The notes under the pieces: model-generated | What the model was told of the DNA's origin: nothing | The model's input: the letters and a program-made list of their open reading frames with translations, nothing else | Databases searched by the model: none | Shown: positions 16,913 to 25,571 of the stretch, one piece after another | Position numbering within the stretch: position 1 is the stretch's first letter | Layout: each line of letters begins with the position of its first letter | NCBI RefSeq assembly: GCF_000186225.1 | Contig: NC_014933.1 | Span: forward strand, 434,001-498,000 | Reading direction: 5' to 3' | DNA: 64,000 bases | DNA from: Bacteroides helcogenes P 36-108 | Lineage (GTDB): Bacteria; Bacteroidota; Bacteroidia; Bacteroidales; Bacteroidaceae | Program-made: the position numbers and the translations under genes

Positions 16913-18832
16913 TTAATAACCGGGGTTTTGAACCAGATTCATGTTTCGGTTGATGTCTGTCAACGGAACAGGCATCAGGTATTGGGTAGGGCTCTCGAAC
17001 TTACGTTCAAAGGAAACTTCCGTTTCCTGGGCAAACGCGTCAATGGTGTTGCCTATGATATTCATGCCCCTAACCTTCACGCCGAAATATTGCTCGGCTT
17101 GTTTCCATCGGCGCAAGTCCCAGAAAGTCTGGTTCTCCAGATAGAACTCAATGGTACGTTCCTGACGGACGATTTCGCGCAGTTTGCTTTGGTCCAGAGT
17201 AGCAATACCGTTCCAGGAGGTTTCTACCGTAGGAATGCCGGCACGCGTACGCACTTTGTCCAAGTTGGTCTTGGCCAAGTCCAGACTGTTGCATTCCACA
17301 CAAGCCTCGGCATATCCTAAATAAAGCTCGGCCAGGCGGATAACGGGCCACGGATAGAAAGGAGGATAGTATAATGAAGTGCGCACATTATAGCCCGGCA
17401 CTACTCCCTTTTTATTGAGGTAGCCGGTAGGAGAATAGTTGTTGGTGCGCAAGCTGCTTCCTTTGGGCTGGCGTGAGGTATTGCCGCCAATGACAAAATC
17501 GCACACCAACTTGCCTGATTCATCATCACTGAACTTGTTATAGCTGGCATCGTTCTGGTAAGCGCCGTTACCGTCCGAAGCGCTCATAATTTCATAGAAG
17601 CCTCCCTGAAAAGCCACCCATGAGTAGAAACGGGGTTCACGATCCAGATTGAAACGGATAGTCTTGGCCTCCGGATCGCCGATATTGGCATTTTCTTCAC
17701 CCAGAGTAGTCACTTCAAAGATGCCGTTGCCTTTCGGGAAATCCGGGTCTTGATCCACGGGAAGTCCGTTCTTGGTATAGAAACGCTTCAGCATGGTCAG
17801 TGTAGGCGACACACCGTTATAGGCAGAACCATTGCAGAACGGCAATGACTTGTTCTGTATGCTGTATGCACCTTCCGAACGGCAGTCCGCCCAAAGAACT
17901 TCCTTATTGGCAGGTTCGATGACCGTATAGCGCAAAGTGTGTTGCACGGGGTCGGTGGGTTCCAGGTTGTCATATCCGTTCAGCATATAACCAGTGTTAT
18001 TATAAAGGGCATATCCTGCGGCCTCGGCCACCTTGATGGCATCTTCGTAGGCCGTCTTTGCCTTCTGCCACTTGTTGGCGTCGTAAGTGAGGGGCATCAA
18101 CGGATTTCCTTCTTTATCCTTGAAGTCGGCATAGAACTCGCTGTTACCGTTGAACAGGGGAGAAGCGGCATAAAGCAGCATTCTGGCCTTTATGGCTTTG
18201 GCCGCTACGCTGGTAGCCAATCCGTAGTTCTCATTGAGACGGGTGGCGGGCAGGCCTTCAGCCGCTTCGTCCAGCATCTGGCACACGTAGTCCACACACT
18301 CATCGTAGGGTGAACGGGCGGCATATTGATCGGCCGGAGTTACAAGTGAGGGTTCTTCCTTTACCAGAATGACAGGGCCATAGCTGCGCACCAGCAAGAA
18401 GTGATAGTAGCCTATCAGAAACTTGGCCTGCGCAATGTAGTCCGCCTTTATGGATGCTTCCAGTGCCGGAACCATATCTATGTTGTTCAGCAGGATGTAG
18501 CATTGCTTGATGCCCTGGAACAATGAGTTCCAGTATGAAATTACAGGATTTGAAGCCGAATAATTGCCTTTGGGGAAAGCGGCGAACGTCTCGTGCTCGA
18601 ATGCCGTCACCACTTCATCGCCAGTAAAGAGATCCAAAGAACCCGTACCGTTTCTCGGATTGGGAACGTATGCATAGCATGAATAGATGAAGCGCTTGGC
18701 CGCATCTTTATCTTCAAAGGCATCTTTCTCGGTCGCTTTCTCGTCGGGAACTACGTCCAGATAGTCGCAGGAGGACATAAATCCCGAAAGCAAGCAGACC
18801 ATCACGATAAATATTTTATTGAACTTTTTCAT
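16913..18832 (-). CDS. susD-like: SusD/RagB-family nutrient-binding lipoprotein
   Basis: 639 residues with lipoprotein signal (MKKFNKIFIVMVCLLSGFMSSC) followed by DYLDVVPDEKATE, the SusD N-terminal pattern. TPR-like helices carry the family's FLIGYYHFLLVRSYGPVIL, and the C-terminal block IRLAELYLGYAEA is also typical. SusD sits as a lid on the SusC channel and binds glycan. It starts 20 bp after the SusC stop. Confidence 0.95.
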   Translation of the reverse strand: MKKFNKIFIVMVCLLSGFMSSCDYLDVVPDEKATEKDAFEDKDAAKRFIYSCYAYVPNPRNGTGSLDLFTGDEVVTAFEHETFAAFPKGNYSASNPVISYWNSLFQGIKQCYILLNNIDMVPALEASIKADYIAQAKFLIGYYHFLLVRSYGPVILVKEEPSLVTPADQYAARSPYDECVDYVCQMLDEAAEGLPATRLNENYGLATSVAAKAIKARMLLYAASPLFNGNSEFYADFKDKEGNPLMPLTYDANKWQKAKTAYEDAIKVAEAAGYALYNNTGYMLNGYDNLEPTDPVQHTLRYTVIEPANKEVLWADCRSEGAYSIQNKSLPFCNGSAYNGVSPTLTMLKRFYTKNGLPVDQDPDFPKGNGIFEVTTLGEENANIGDPEAKTIRFNLDREPRFYSWVAFQGGFYEIMSASDGNGAYQNDASYNKFSDDESGKLVCDFVIGGNTSRQPKGSSLRTNNYSPTGYLNKKGVVPGYNVRTSLYYPPFYPWPVIRLAELYLGYAEACVECNSLDLAKTNLDKVRTRAGIPTVETSWNGIATLDQSKLREIVRQERTIEFYLENQTFWDLRRWKQAEQYFGVKVRGMNIIGNTIDAFAQETEVSFERKFESPTQYLMPVPLTDINRNMNLVQNPGY

Positions 18833-18851
18833 ATCTGTTCGTTTTAGGAGG

Positions 18852-21800
18852 TTATTTAAATGACAATTGGAAACCGATGTTGAAAGTGCGCTGTGTAGGA
18901 TAGCTCAATCCTTTACCTCCACCCATTTCAGGGTCCCACAGTTTGAACGGTGAGAAGGTGAGCAGATTGACACCGCTTACGTAGAACCGGGCTTTCTTGT
19001 AAGTAAAGCCTATTTCCGCATTCTTCAGCTTCAGGAAAGCGCCGTTGCGCAGCCAATAGTCGGATGCCTGGGTATTGTGATTATTGTCGTTCTTGGTCAG
19101 GCGCGGATAGGCGGCATTGGGATTCTGGTTGCTGGCAGACCAGTAGTCATCGGCAATCCACGACAGGACGTTACGGTTGTACTGTGTTCCGAAAGGAGCA
19201 AAACCGGATATCATCAGCGAAGTGTTGGCCACACCCTGGAAGAAGAAGGAGAAGTCCCAATTCTTGTAAGAGATGGACGGGCCGAAACCGTAAACGATTT
19301 CAGGAACCGTGGGATAGCCCATCGCTACACGGTCGTCACTGGTGATCTTTCCGTCATAGTTGCCGTCTTTATCAGGCTGATCCACGTATTTGATGTCACC
19401 CGGAGCAATGGCTATGTTACCCAATGTAGAGGTGGCATTGTTGGCGATGTCGGCCTTGTCAATATACAGTCCGTTGGTCACATAACCATAGATTGTATTC
19501 AGCTTCTTTCCGACATTGGAAAGTGCAGGGCGCACGCCCGGAGCTTCGTCATACTCCAATATCTCATTGCGCGCAAAAGTGAATGTTCCCTTAAACTGGA
19601 TGGCAAGATCCTTGTTTATCTGCTTGCCATAGTCCAATGACAGGTCAAAACCGTAATTCTTCACTTTGGCCAGATTGCCGTAAACAGCCGTGCTTGCTGT
19701 ACCCAGATAGTTAGGAATAGAATAGCGTTGCTGGAAAATGTCGCGACGGATTTCGCGGAAAGCGTCCACCGTGAAGTTCAAGGCATGGAACAGTTGCAGG
19801 TCGAGTCCCACGTTCAGCTTCTCGCCTACTTCCCACGTCAGGTCATTGTTCTGATAGCGGGTATATACCGGGCCATTCAAGGAAACCTGCTGCCTGTCTC
19901 CGGTAATGAAGCCCGCATTGTCACCCTGCAACGTAATGTCGGACATATAGATGAACCGGATAAGGGCGCCACTTGAATTCAGCAATTGGTCATTACCTAC
20001 CAAACCGTAGGAAGCACGAAGCTTCAAGCTGGAAATGACATCCTTCAGCGGTTCGAAGAAGCGCTCCTGGCTGGCATTCCATCCTATGGCAACGGAGGGG
20101 AAGAAGCCCCATTTATGCCCTTTGGCAAAGTTTTCGGAACCGTTGTAACCGGCATTCACCTCCAGCATGTAGCGGTTGGCATAGTCGTATGACGCACGTC
20201 CGGCAAATCCCATCTTGCGGCGCGGAAGAGAAGCCACCAAATCAGAGGGAGCATTGTTGTCGTACTGGTCGATGTTCCAAAGCACCATTCCGCTGACATT
20301 GTGGTCGCCAAACTTGCGGTTATAGTCCAGATAAGACTGGAAATAGATACGGCGATCGCCACCCACCTCCGAGGTAGTGCTCAATACCGGCTTTGTAGGA
20401 TTGGACGAACCGAAAGGAGTCACATTCAAATCATAAGTGCCGTCTGCATTTTGCGTATATCCACTCAAAGTATAGCGGTTGATGCCTTGCGAACGTTTGG
20501 TAGTAGTCTTATTGTAATTCTTATAAGAGAACAAAGCCTTGAAACGAAGACCTTTGAGCAAGAAATCTAACTTCTGCTCGAAATCAATGTTCGCCATCAC
20601 GGTACTTTCAAAAATATCGGTATAGCCGTTGGTCAAGCTTGCCATAGGGTTCACTGCTCCCTGATCGTTACCACCGGCGTATGCACCCCAATAAACCCAG
20701 TTGTTTACTCCGTCTGCCGGATAAGCAATGGGGAAGTCCACCGGATTGGAGTTCATTACGGCCGAATAGAGGCTACCTACCGATGTATTAGGTTGCGTCA
20801 AGTCATTCAACTGCACATTCAGGTGCAAAGAGATGGTTGAAGTCTTGGACATGTGAAAGTCAATATTATTCTGGAAGGTATATTTCATCAGGTCAATGTT
20901 GTTCTTATAGGAGAAGTATTTGGACGCTTCGTTCTTCAACATACCCGTTTCGTGGTTCGCTCCTACATTCATGAAATAAGTGATCTTCTTCGTACCGCCA
21001 CGGATGTTGAAGTTCGCCTTTTGGTTGAAAGCCATATCCTTGAACAGTGATCCATACCAATCCACATTAGGCCAGATGTATTGATTTGCGCCGCTACGTG
21101 TATTGTCAATCTGTTCCTGCGTATAGAGGATATTACCCGTTTTTTCGTTGTTGACGGCCTCATTATACAGTTCCATATAGCGATATCCGTCCACAAAGCT
21201 CGGTATCTTGGTCGGGGTAGTGATATTGGTTTCCACACGCACGCCGATAATAGGTTTTTCCAGGTCGGCTCCGCTTTTTGTAGTCACAATCATCACACCG
21301 TTTGCACCGCGTGTACCATACATTGCGGTGGCAGTGGCGTCTTTCAGAATAGAAAAGCCTTCGATGATTTCGGGATCAAGCGCATTCAAGTCCGCCGAAC
21401 TCACCTCTACACCATCCAGAATGATAAGCGGTGAAGTCATACCGCTTAAAGTGGAAATACCACGGATATAGAAATCGGAGCCGTTGCTTCCCGGCTGTCC
21501 GCTACGCTGGTAGGCTATGACACCGGAGAGACGTCCGGCAAAAGAGTTGGACAGATTAGAGGATGGAACCTTCAAGTCGTTGGGGCGTACAGTCTGTATA
21601 GAGCCCACAACACTTTCCTTCTTTTGTCCTGTACCAAAAGCTGTAACCACCACCTCGTCTAACAGGGCATTGTCTTCTTTCAGTCTGATTTGCAAATTCT
21701 TCTGATTTCCTACTTTAACTTCCTGAGTAGTGTAGCCAATGAACGAAATAACCAAGACATCTTTTGAGGAAGCATTGATACTGAATTTACCATTAATATC

Positions 21801-22001
21801 AGTCACCGTTCCTTGTCCGGGTTTGCCTTTTATCCGGATAGTTACGCCGCCGGCCGGCTCTCCTGTCTCATCGACCACCACGCCTTGCACTTTTCCGCTT
21901 TGCTGTACAATGGCCGATTCATTCGTAACAGGAACCTCTACTGCTTGTGCCCCAAGGAAATATCCTCCCAAAAGGGCTACCAATAGTATTCTTTTTCTCA
22001 T
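18852..22001 (-). CDS. susC-like: SusC/RagA-family TonB-dependent outer-membrane transporter
   Basis: 1049 residues: signal peptide (MRKRILLVALLGGYFLGAQA), carboxypeptidase-D-like regulatory domain (GKVQGVVVDETGEPAGGVTI), TonB box LDEVVVTAFG, plug domain (LSGVIAYQRSGQPGSNGSDF, YIRGISTLSG, VMIVTTKSG), then a beta-barrel ending FNIGFQLSFK. It imports an oligosaccharide or other ligand across the outer membrane with SusD. No glycoside hydrolase and no sigma/anti-sigma or hybrid two-component gene lies nearby, so the substrate and regulator are unknown. Confidence 0.95.
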   Translation of the reverse strand: MRKRILLVALLGGYFLGAQAVEVPVTNESAIVQQSGKVQGVVVDETGEPAGGVTIRIKGKPGQGTVTDINGKFSINASSKDVLVISFIGYTTQEVKVGNQKNLQIRLKEDNALLDEVVVTAFGTGQKKESVVGSIQTVRPNDLKVPSSNLSNSFAGRLSGVIAYQRSGQPGSNGSDFYIRGISTLSGMTSPLIILDGVEVSSADLNALDPEIIEGFSILKDATATAMYGTRGANGVMIVTTKSGADLEKPIIGVRVETNITTPTKIPSFVDGYRYMELYNEAVNNEKTGNILYTQEQIDNTRSGANQYIWPNVDWYGSLFKDMAFNQKANFNIRGGTKKITYFMNVGANHETGMLKNEASKYFSYKNNIDLMKYTFQNNIDFHMSKTSTISLHLNVQLNDLTQPNTSVGSLYSAVMNSNPVDFPIAYPADGVNNWVYWGAYAGGNDQGAVNPMASLTNGYTDIFESTVMANIDFEQKLDFLLKGLRFKALFSYKNYNKTTTKRSQGINRYTLSGYTQNADGTYDLNVTPFGSSNPTKPVLSTTSEVGGDRRIYFQSYLDYNRKFGDHNVSGMVLWNIDQYDNNAPSDLVASLPRRKMGFAGRASYDYANRYMLEVNAGYNGSENFAKGHKWGFFPSVAIGWNASQERFFEPLKDVISSLKLRASYGLVGNDQLLNSSGALIRFIYMSDITLQGDNAGFITGDRQQVSLNGPVYTRYQNNDLTWEVGEKLNVGLDLQLFHALNFTVDAFREIRRDIFQQRYSIPNYLGTASTAVYGNLAKVKNYGFDLSLDYGKQINKDLAIQFKGTFTFARNEILEYDEAPGVRPALSNVGKKLNTIYGYVTNGLYIDKADIANNATSTLGNIAIAPGDIKYVDQPDKDGNYDGKITSDDRVAMGYPTVPEIVYGFGPSISYKNWDFSFFFQGVANTSLMISGFAPFGTQYNRNVLSWIADDYWSASNQNPNAAYPRLTKNDNNHNTQASDYWLRNGAFLKLKNAEIGFTYKKARFYVSGVNLLTFSPFKLWDPEMGGGKGLSYPTQRTFNIGFQLSFK

Positions 22002-22166
22002 AATACTTTTACTAATTAAAGGTTTTGTTTTTTCTAAGTTTTTTGCTTAATTGTTTCTTGAAGAGATAGTGTTTTCTAAGTTTTTCTCATTTTCTCGATG
22101 TGGATTAAGATTAATAAAAATGTTAACTATATAACTTGCGTTTAAATGCGTTTAAAGAGATAAACC

Positions 22167-22183
22167 AAGTTCTTCTTGAACTT
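22167..22183. repeat. Near-palindrome, member 1 of an inverted pair
   Basis: AAGTTCTTCTTGAACTT is a dyad with AAGTTC/GAACTT arms around a 5-bp centre. Its reverse complement recurs at 22619-22635 with one mismatch in 17. The pair, 436 bp apart in the SusC upstream region, looks like a candidate operator for an unknown regulator. Confidence 0.55.
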
Positions 22184-22618
22184 AATAAAATGATGACATC
22201 TTCATTATGAAAAATACACTCCCGGAAGTATCTATTCTGAAAAAGAACTACCTGAGAATGTATTTCATAATTTCATTTCGGCTTTCATTTTGAATAAATT
22301 AAGGAGATAGTAAATACCAAGTGTATATAGTTCGGATTTTCATCCGAAATCAAAACAAAAAAATAAGTTATTGCGTTTCCTGGCATAGAAAAACCGGTAT
22401 AGAAAAGAGTACCCCTTTCGAGGAAAACACATTCTTTTATTCTACTATCATATTCGCAATTCCTGAGAGAAATATGACAGATAATGGAAATAAAATGTTT
22501 TAATTAATCAAAAGTAGAAAGATGAGAATAGGAAAATTATTAAAAGTTCATTTAAATATTCTTATATTTAAAATAAATTGTATATTTGCAACCAATATCT
22601 TGTTTTATAAAGTAAATA

Positions 22619-22635
22619 TAGTTCAAGAAGAACTT
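22619..22635. repeat. Near-palindrome, member 2 of an inverted pair
   Basis: TAGTTCAAGAAGAACTT is the reverse complement of the 22167-22183 element except for its first base. It lies 31 bp downstream of a TATATTTG element on the plus strand. Confidence 0.55.
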
Positions 22636-22768
22636 ATATAAATATCTCAACATATCAATCATCTGTTTATTTCATAAGTACTTAGGCTGAAACACATGTC
22701 AGTAATCCGGGAAACGGTAGAAAAAGAAGTGTTCCCGACAACAGGCCATAAAGCTCCCCTCCCGTTTC

Positions 22769-22799
22769 TTTGTAGTCTCGATTAAATTCTTTAGCTTTG
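22769..22799 (+). promoter_or_regulatory. Canonical Bacteroides promoter of the MIP18-family gene
   Basis: TTTG at 22769-22772 and TAGCTTTG at 22792-22799 are 19 bp apart, exactly the consensus spacing. The ATG of the next gene is at 22827, giving a leader of about 20 nt. Confidence 0.8.
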
Positions 22800-22826
22800 C
22801 CAAACTAAATCCAGAATCACACGCGT

Positions 22827-23138
22827 ATGACCCGATTTGAAACAGAAGAAAAAATAGTAGCCATGCTCAAAACCGTATTTGATCCGGAGATCCCGGTGAA
22901 CGTGTACGACTTGGGACTGATTTATAAAATAGACATCTCTGACAATGGAGAAGCAACCATCGACATGACACTGACTGCCCCAAACTGTCCGGCAGCCGAC
23001 TTCATCATGGAAGATGTACGCCAAAAGATAGAGTCCATCGACGGAGTGACATCCGCCACCATCAACCTTGTCTTTGAGCCCGAATGGGACAAGGACATGA
23101 TGAGCGAAGAAGCCAAACTGGAACTGGGATTCCTTTAG
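22827..23138 (+). CDS. MIP18/DUF59-family metal-sulfur cluster assembly protein
   Basis: 103 residues starting MTRFETEEKIVAMLKTVFDPEIPVNVYDLGLIY, the DUF59/MIP18 signature, with the family motif TLTAPNCPAADFIMEDV carrying the conserved cysteine. Proteins of this family (SufT/PaaD/MIP18) help assemble iron-sulfur clusters. Its own promoter lies 28 bp upstream. The LpxH-like gene follows 26 bp after the stop. Confidence 0.88.
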   Translation: MTRFETEEKIVAMLKTVFDPEIPVNVYDLGLIYKIDISDNGEATIDMTLTAPNCPAADFIMEDVRQKIESIDGVTSATINLVFEPEWDKDMMSEEAKLELGFL

Positions 23139-23164
23139 GCAGACCACAGAATAAGAATGCTATT

Positions 23165-23929
23165 ATGAAGAATGTATATTTCCTTTCAGATGCCCACTTG
23201 GGTTCACGTGCCATCGAGCACGGACGCACCCAGGAACGGAGATTGGTCAACTTCTTAGACAGTATAAAGCACACAGCGCACGCCGTGTATCTGTTAGGAG
23301 ACATGTTCGATTTCTGGTACGAATTCAAAACAGTAGTGCCCAAAGGCTACACCCGTTTTTTGGGAAAACTTTCAGAACTGACAGATATGGGAGTGGAAGT
23401 GCACTTCTTCACCGGCAACCACGACATCTGGTGTGGTGACTATCTGACTCAGGAATGCGGTGTCATCATCCATCGCGAACCGCTTACTACCGAAATCTAT
23501 GGTAAGGAGTTCTACCTTGCTCATGGCGACGGTCTGGGAGATCCTGACAAAAAATTCAAATTTCTACGCAGCATGTTCCGCAACTCCACACTGCAATGCA
23601 TCTTCTCTGCTCTGCATCCCCGCTGGAGCATGGAGTTGGGACTGACATGGGCCAAGCACAGCCGCCAAAAAAGAATAGATGGAAAAGAGCCCGACTACAT
23701 GGGGGAGAATAAGGAATATTTAGTGCTCTACACCAAAGAGTATCTGAAAAGCCATCCCAACATCAATTTCTTCATCTACGGGCATCGCCATATCGAACTT
23801 GACTTGATGCTCAGCTCCACGGCACGTGTCCTGATTTTAGGAGACTGGATAAACTTTTTCTCCTATGCCGTTTTCGACGGCGAGAATTTGTTTCTGGAAG
23901 AATTCATTGAAGGGGAAACAATCTTGTAA
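23165..23929 (+). CDS. lpxH: UDP-2,3-diacylglucosamine diphosphatase, LpxH-like metallophosphatase
   Basis: 254 residues of the calcineurin-like phosphoesterase fold with the metal ligands in SDAHLGSR, LLGDMFDFWYEF, FTGNHDIW, LAHGDGLGDPD and YGHRHIEL. This matches LpxH, which cleaves UDP-diacylglucosamine to lipid X in lipid A synthesis. The start at 23165 (MKNVYFLSDAHLG) is preferred over an 81-bp longer frame overlapping the previous gene. Specificity for lipid A is known for the family, not proven here. Confidence 0.85.
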   Translation: MKNVYFLSDAHLGSRAIEHGRTQERRLVNFLDSIKHTAHAVYLLGDMFDFWYEFKTVVPKGYTRFLGKLSELTDMGVEVHFFTGNHDIWCGDYLTQECGVIIHREPLTTEIYGKEFYLAHGDGLGDPDKKFKFLRSMFRNSTLQCIFSALHPRWSMELGLTWAKHSRQKRIDGKEPDYMGENKEYLVLYTKEYLKSHPNINFFIYGHRHIELDLMLSSTARVLILGDWINFFSYAVFDGENLFLEEFIEGETIL

Positions 23930-23936
23930 GACTTCA

Positions 23937-23978
23937 AAAGAAAGAGGTTGCCTTCTCTCGAAAACAACCTCTTTCTTT
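23937..23978. terminator. Bidirectional terminator between lpxH and alkaline phosphatase
   Basis: A perfect 14-bp stem pairs AAAGAAAGAGGTTG (23937-23950) with CAACCTCTTTCTTT (23965-23978). A- and T-rich ends make it usable by both convergent genes. Confidence 0.85.
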
Positions 23979-23996
23979 CCAAAGCTACCCAAGGGA

Positions 23997-25394
23997 TTAT
24001 TTATATCCGGCAGCTTTTGCTATACGTTTCGGAATATCCGTATTGTCCATCTTGCCTGCAAACAGGTTTGAACCTGCTCCTATCGCATATACCGGCACAT
24101 ACCCTGCTGTATGGTTAGGACTTGTCCATCCTACCATAGCAATCTGGCTCATCACTTTGCGGGCTGCGGCTGCAAGCGGTTCGGTCTTGGCATAAAGACT
24201 TTCTTCAAACACCACATTTTTCTTTACGAAAGACTCCTCATAAGCATCACGGAGCATCTTTTCCTGTTCCCATGTCAACGGCAATTCTTTCCAGAATCCC
24301 ATCTTCTCGCCAAGCAGAGACTTCACTTCTTCCCAATTGATGATTTTACGCATCTTGCGCAAGTCGGTAATGGAACGTGAAAGCATATCCTGTGATTCTT
24401 TCTGGTTAGTCAAAGACTTCAAGTGCAGTTCATACTTGGAAGTCCCCAGCCCCAGACCACCGGTTTCATGGTCGGCAGTAATCACAATCAGCGTCTCTTT
24501 GGGGTGTTTCTTATAGAATTCATAAGCCACTTTAACGGCATTGTCCATATCCACTACTTCCTCAAAAGCCGTGGCAGGATCATTGCTGTGGCAAGCCCAG
24601 TCAATCTTTCCGCCCTCCACCATGAGGAAAAAGCCCTTATTGCTTCCCTTTGTCAAAAAGGATACGGCACTTTCCGTAATCTCGGCCAGGGTCAGGTCAC
24701 CTTCTCTGCGGTCGATGGCATAGGGAAGGCAGGAAGGTTCTGCACCTTCTTTTTGGATAAGTACCATTTTCTTGGCATCTGCTTCTTTCGCTTTATATTC
24801 TTCAAGCCCTCTGGCAATGGTATAACCAGCTTCTTCGATAATAGGGAAAATGCTCGGAGCTTCTTGCTTGTCGGCAGTCGTGGTCGGTTTCAGGAAGCCG
24901 CTGCCTGCATAGAAATCGAAATCCGCTTTCGGAAGGTCAAGAGCTATTTCGTAGTACATGCTGCGACTGGGCTGATGCGCATAAAATGAAGCAGGAGTGG
25001 CATGATCCACACTTACACTGGTGGTGACACCGACTTTCTTTCCTGCTTTCTTGGCTTTTTCGGCAACCGTCTGGAGAACATTCTTGTCACCGTCCATACA
25101 GATGGCGGAATTATAAGTCTTCACTCCTGTGGAAAGAGCCGTTCCGGCAGCCGCAGAGTCGGTAATGGAATTGGTGGCGGAGAAAGTGGTAGCCACACCG
25201 GCTACGGGAAATGTAGCGAACAATAAAGGTTTTATACCGATACGCCCTTCTTTCTCGGCAAGATACATTTCTGTACCGTTCACCTGGTTTACTCCCATTC
25301 CATCACCGATGAAATAAAACACATATTTTGCCTGTTGAGCATGTGCAGCGCCCGTCAACAGTACAAAAAACAACAGATACATTAATCGTTTCAT
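23997..25394 (-). CDS. phoA: Alkaline phosphatase, PhoA family
   Basis: 465 residues with a type I signal (MKRLMYLLFFVLLTGAAHAQ) and the alkaline-phosphatase core. The chain has IGDGMGVNQVNG (metal-binding Asp), DSAAAGTALSTGVKTYN (nucleophile Ser after Asp), SVDHATPASFYAHQ, LMVEGGKIDWACHSND, and ADHETGG (zinc ligands). Periplasmic, releasing phosphate from monoesters. TATCTTTG at 25454-25461 on the minus strand is its probable -7 element. Confidence 0.93.
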   Translation of the reverse strand: MKRLMYLLFFVLLTGAAHAQQAKYVFYFIGDGMGVNQVNGTEMYLAEKEGRIGIKPLLFATFPVAGVATTFSATNSITDSAAAGTALSTGVKTYNSAICMDGDKNVLQTVAEKAKKAGKKVGVTTSVSVDHATPASFYAHQPSRSMYYEIALDLPKADFDFYAGSGFLKPTTTADKQEAPSIFPIIEEAGYTIARGLEEYKAKEADAKKMVLIQKEGAEPSCLPYAIDRREGDLTLAEITESAVSFLTKGSNKGFFLMVEGGKIDWACHSNDPATAFEEVVDMDNAVKVAYEFYKKHPKETLIVITADHETGGLGLGTSKYELHLKSLTNQKESQDMLSRSITDLRKMRKIINWEEVKSLLGEKMGFWKELPLTWEQEKMLRDAYEESFVKKNVVFEESLYAKTEPLAAAARKVMSQIAMVGWTSPNHTAGYVPVYAIGAGSNLFAGKMDNTDIPKRIAKAAGYK

Positions 25395-25453
25395 AAAAGT
25401 TTATCCATTTATTTAGAATTGTTTTAAAATGCCTATATCTATCAAAAGGCTAA

Positions 25454-25461
25454 CAAAGATA
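25454..25461 (-). promoter_or_regulatory. -7 element of the alkaline phosphatase gene
   Basis: CAAAGATA on the plus strand is TATCTTTG on the minus strand, 59 bp before the alkaline phosphatase start. No -33 match was found, and no phosphate-box was recognised. Confidence 0.5.
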
Positions 25462-25503
25462 GAGATTTTAAAGCATTAAGTGATGAAGATTCTGTTAAAA
25501 ATG

Positions 25504-25540
25504 AAAAGCCGGAGAACAGCTTCGCTGCCTCCGGCTTTCT
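25504..25540 (-). terminator. Terminator after ackA
   Basis: AAAGCCGGAG (25505-25514) pairs with CTCCGGCTTT (25529-25538), with a further CAGC/GCTG helix closing a TTC loop. On the minus strand it is followed by tcatttttaac, as expected for a terminator ending the pta-ackA transcript. Confidence 0.85.
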
Positions 25541-25571
25541 ATCTTACCCGGTCAGGAATATGATTTCGGGA

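Larger units (their letters stand above)
22002..22826. other. 825-bp AT-rich region upstream of SusC with several dyads
   Basis: No coding sequence is supported. On the SusC side it has two copies of ttttctaagttttt (about 22029 and 22064), a tandem 10-bp repeat TGCGTTTAAA (22137-22146, 22147-22156), and an inverted pair of 17-bp near-palindromes (22167-22183 and 22619-22635). It also has attatgaaaaataca at 22204-22218 facing tgtatttcataat at 22259-22271, and a 7-bp stem TTCGGAT/ATCCGAA at 22331-22348. A long SusC leader is likely, but the SusC transcription start could not be placed. A TATATTTG element (22581-22588, plus strand) lies 31 bp before the second palindrome. Confidence 0.6.
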
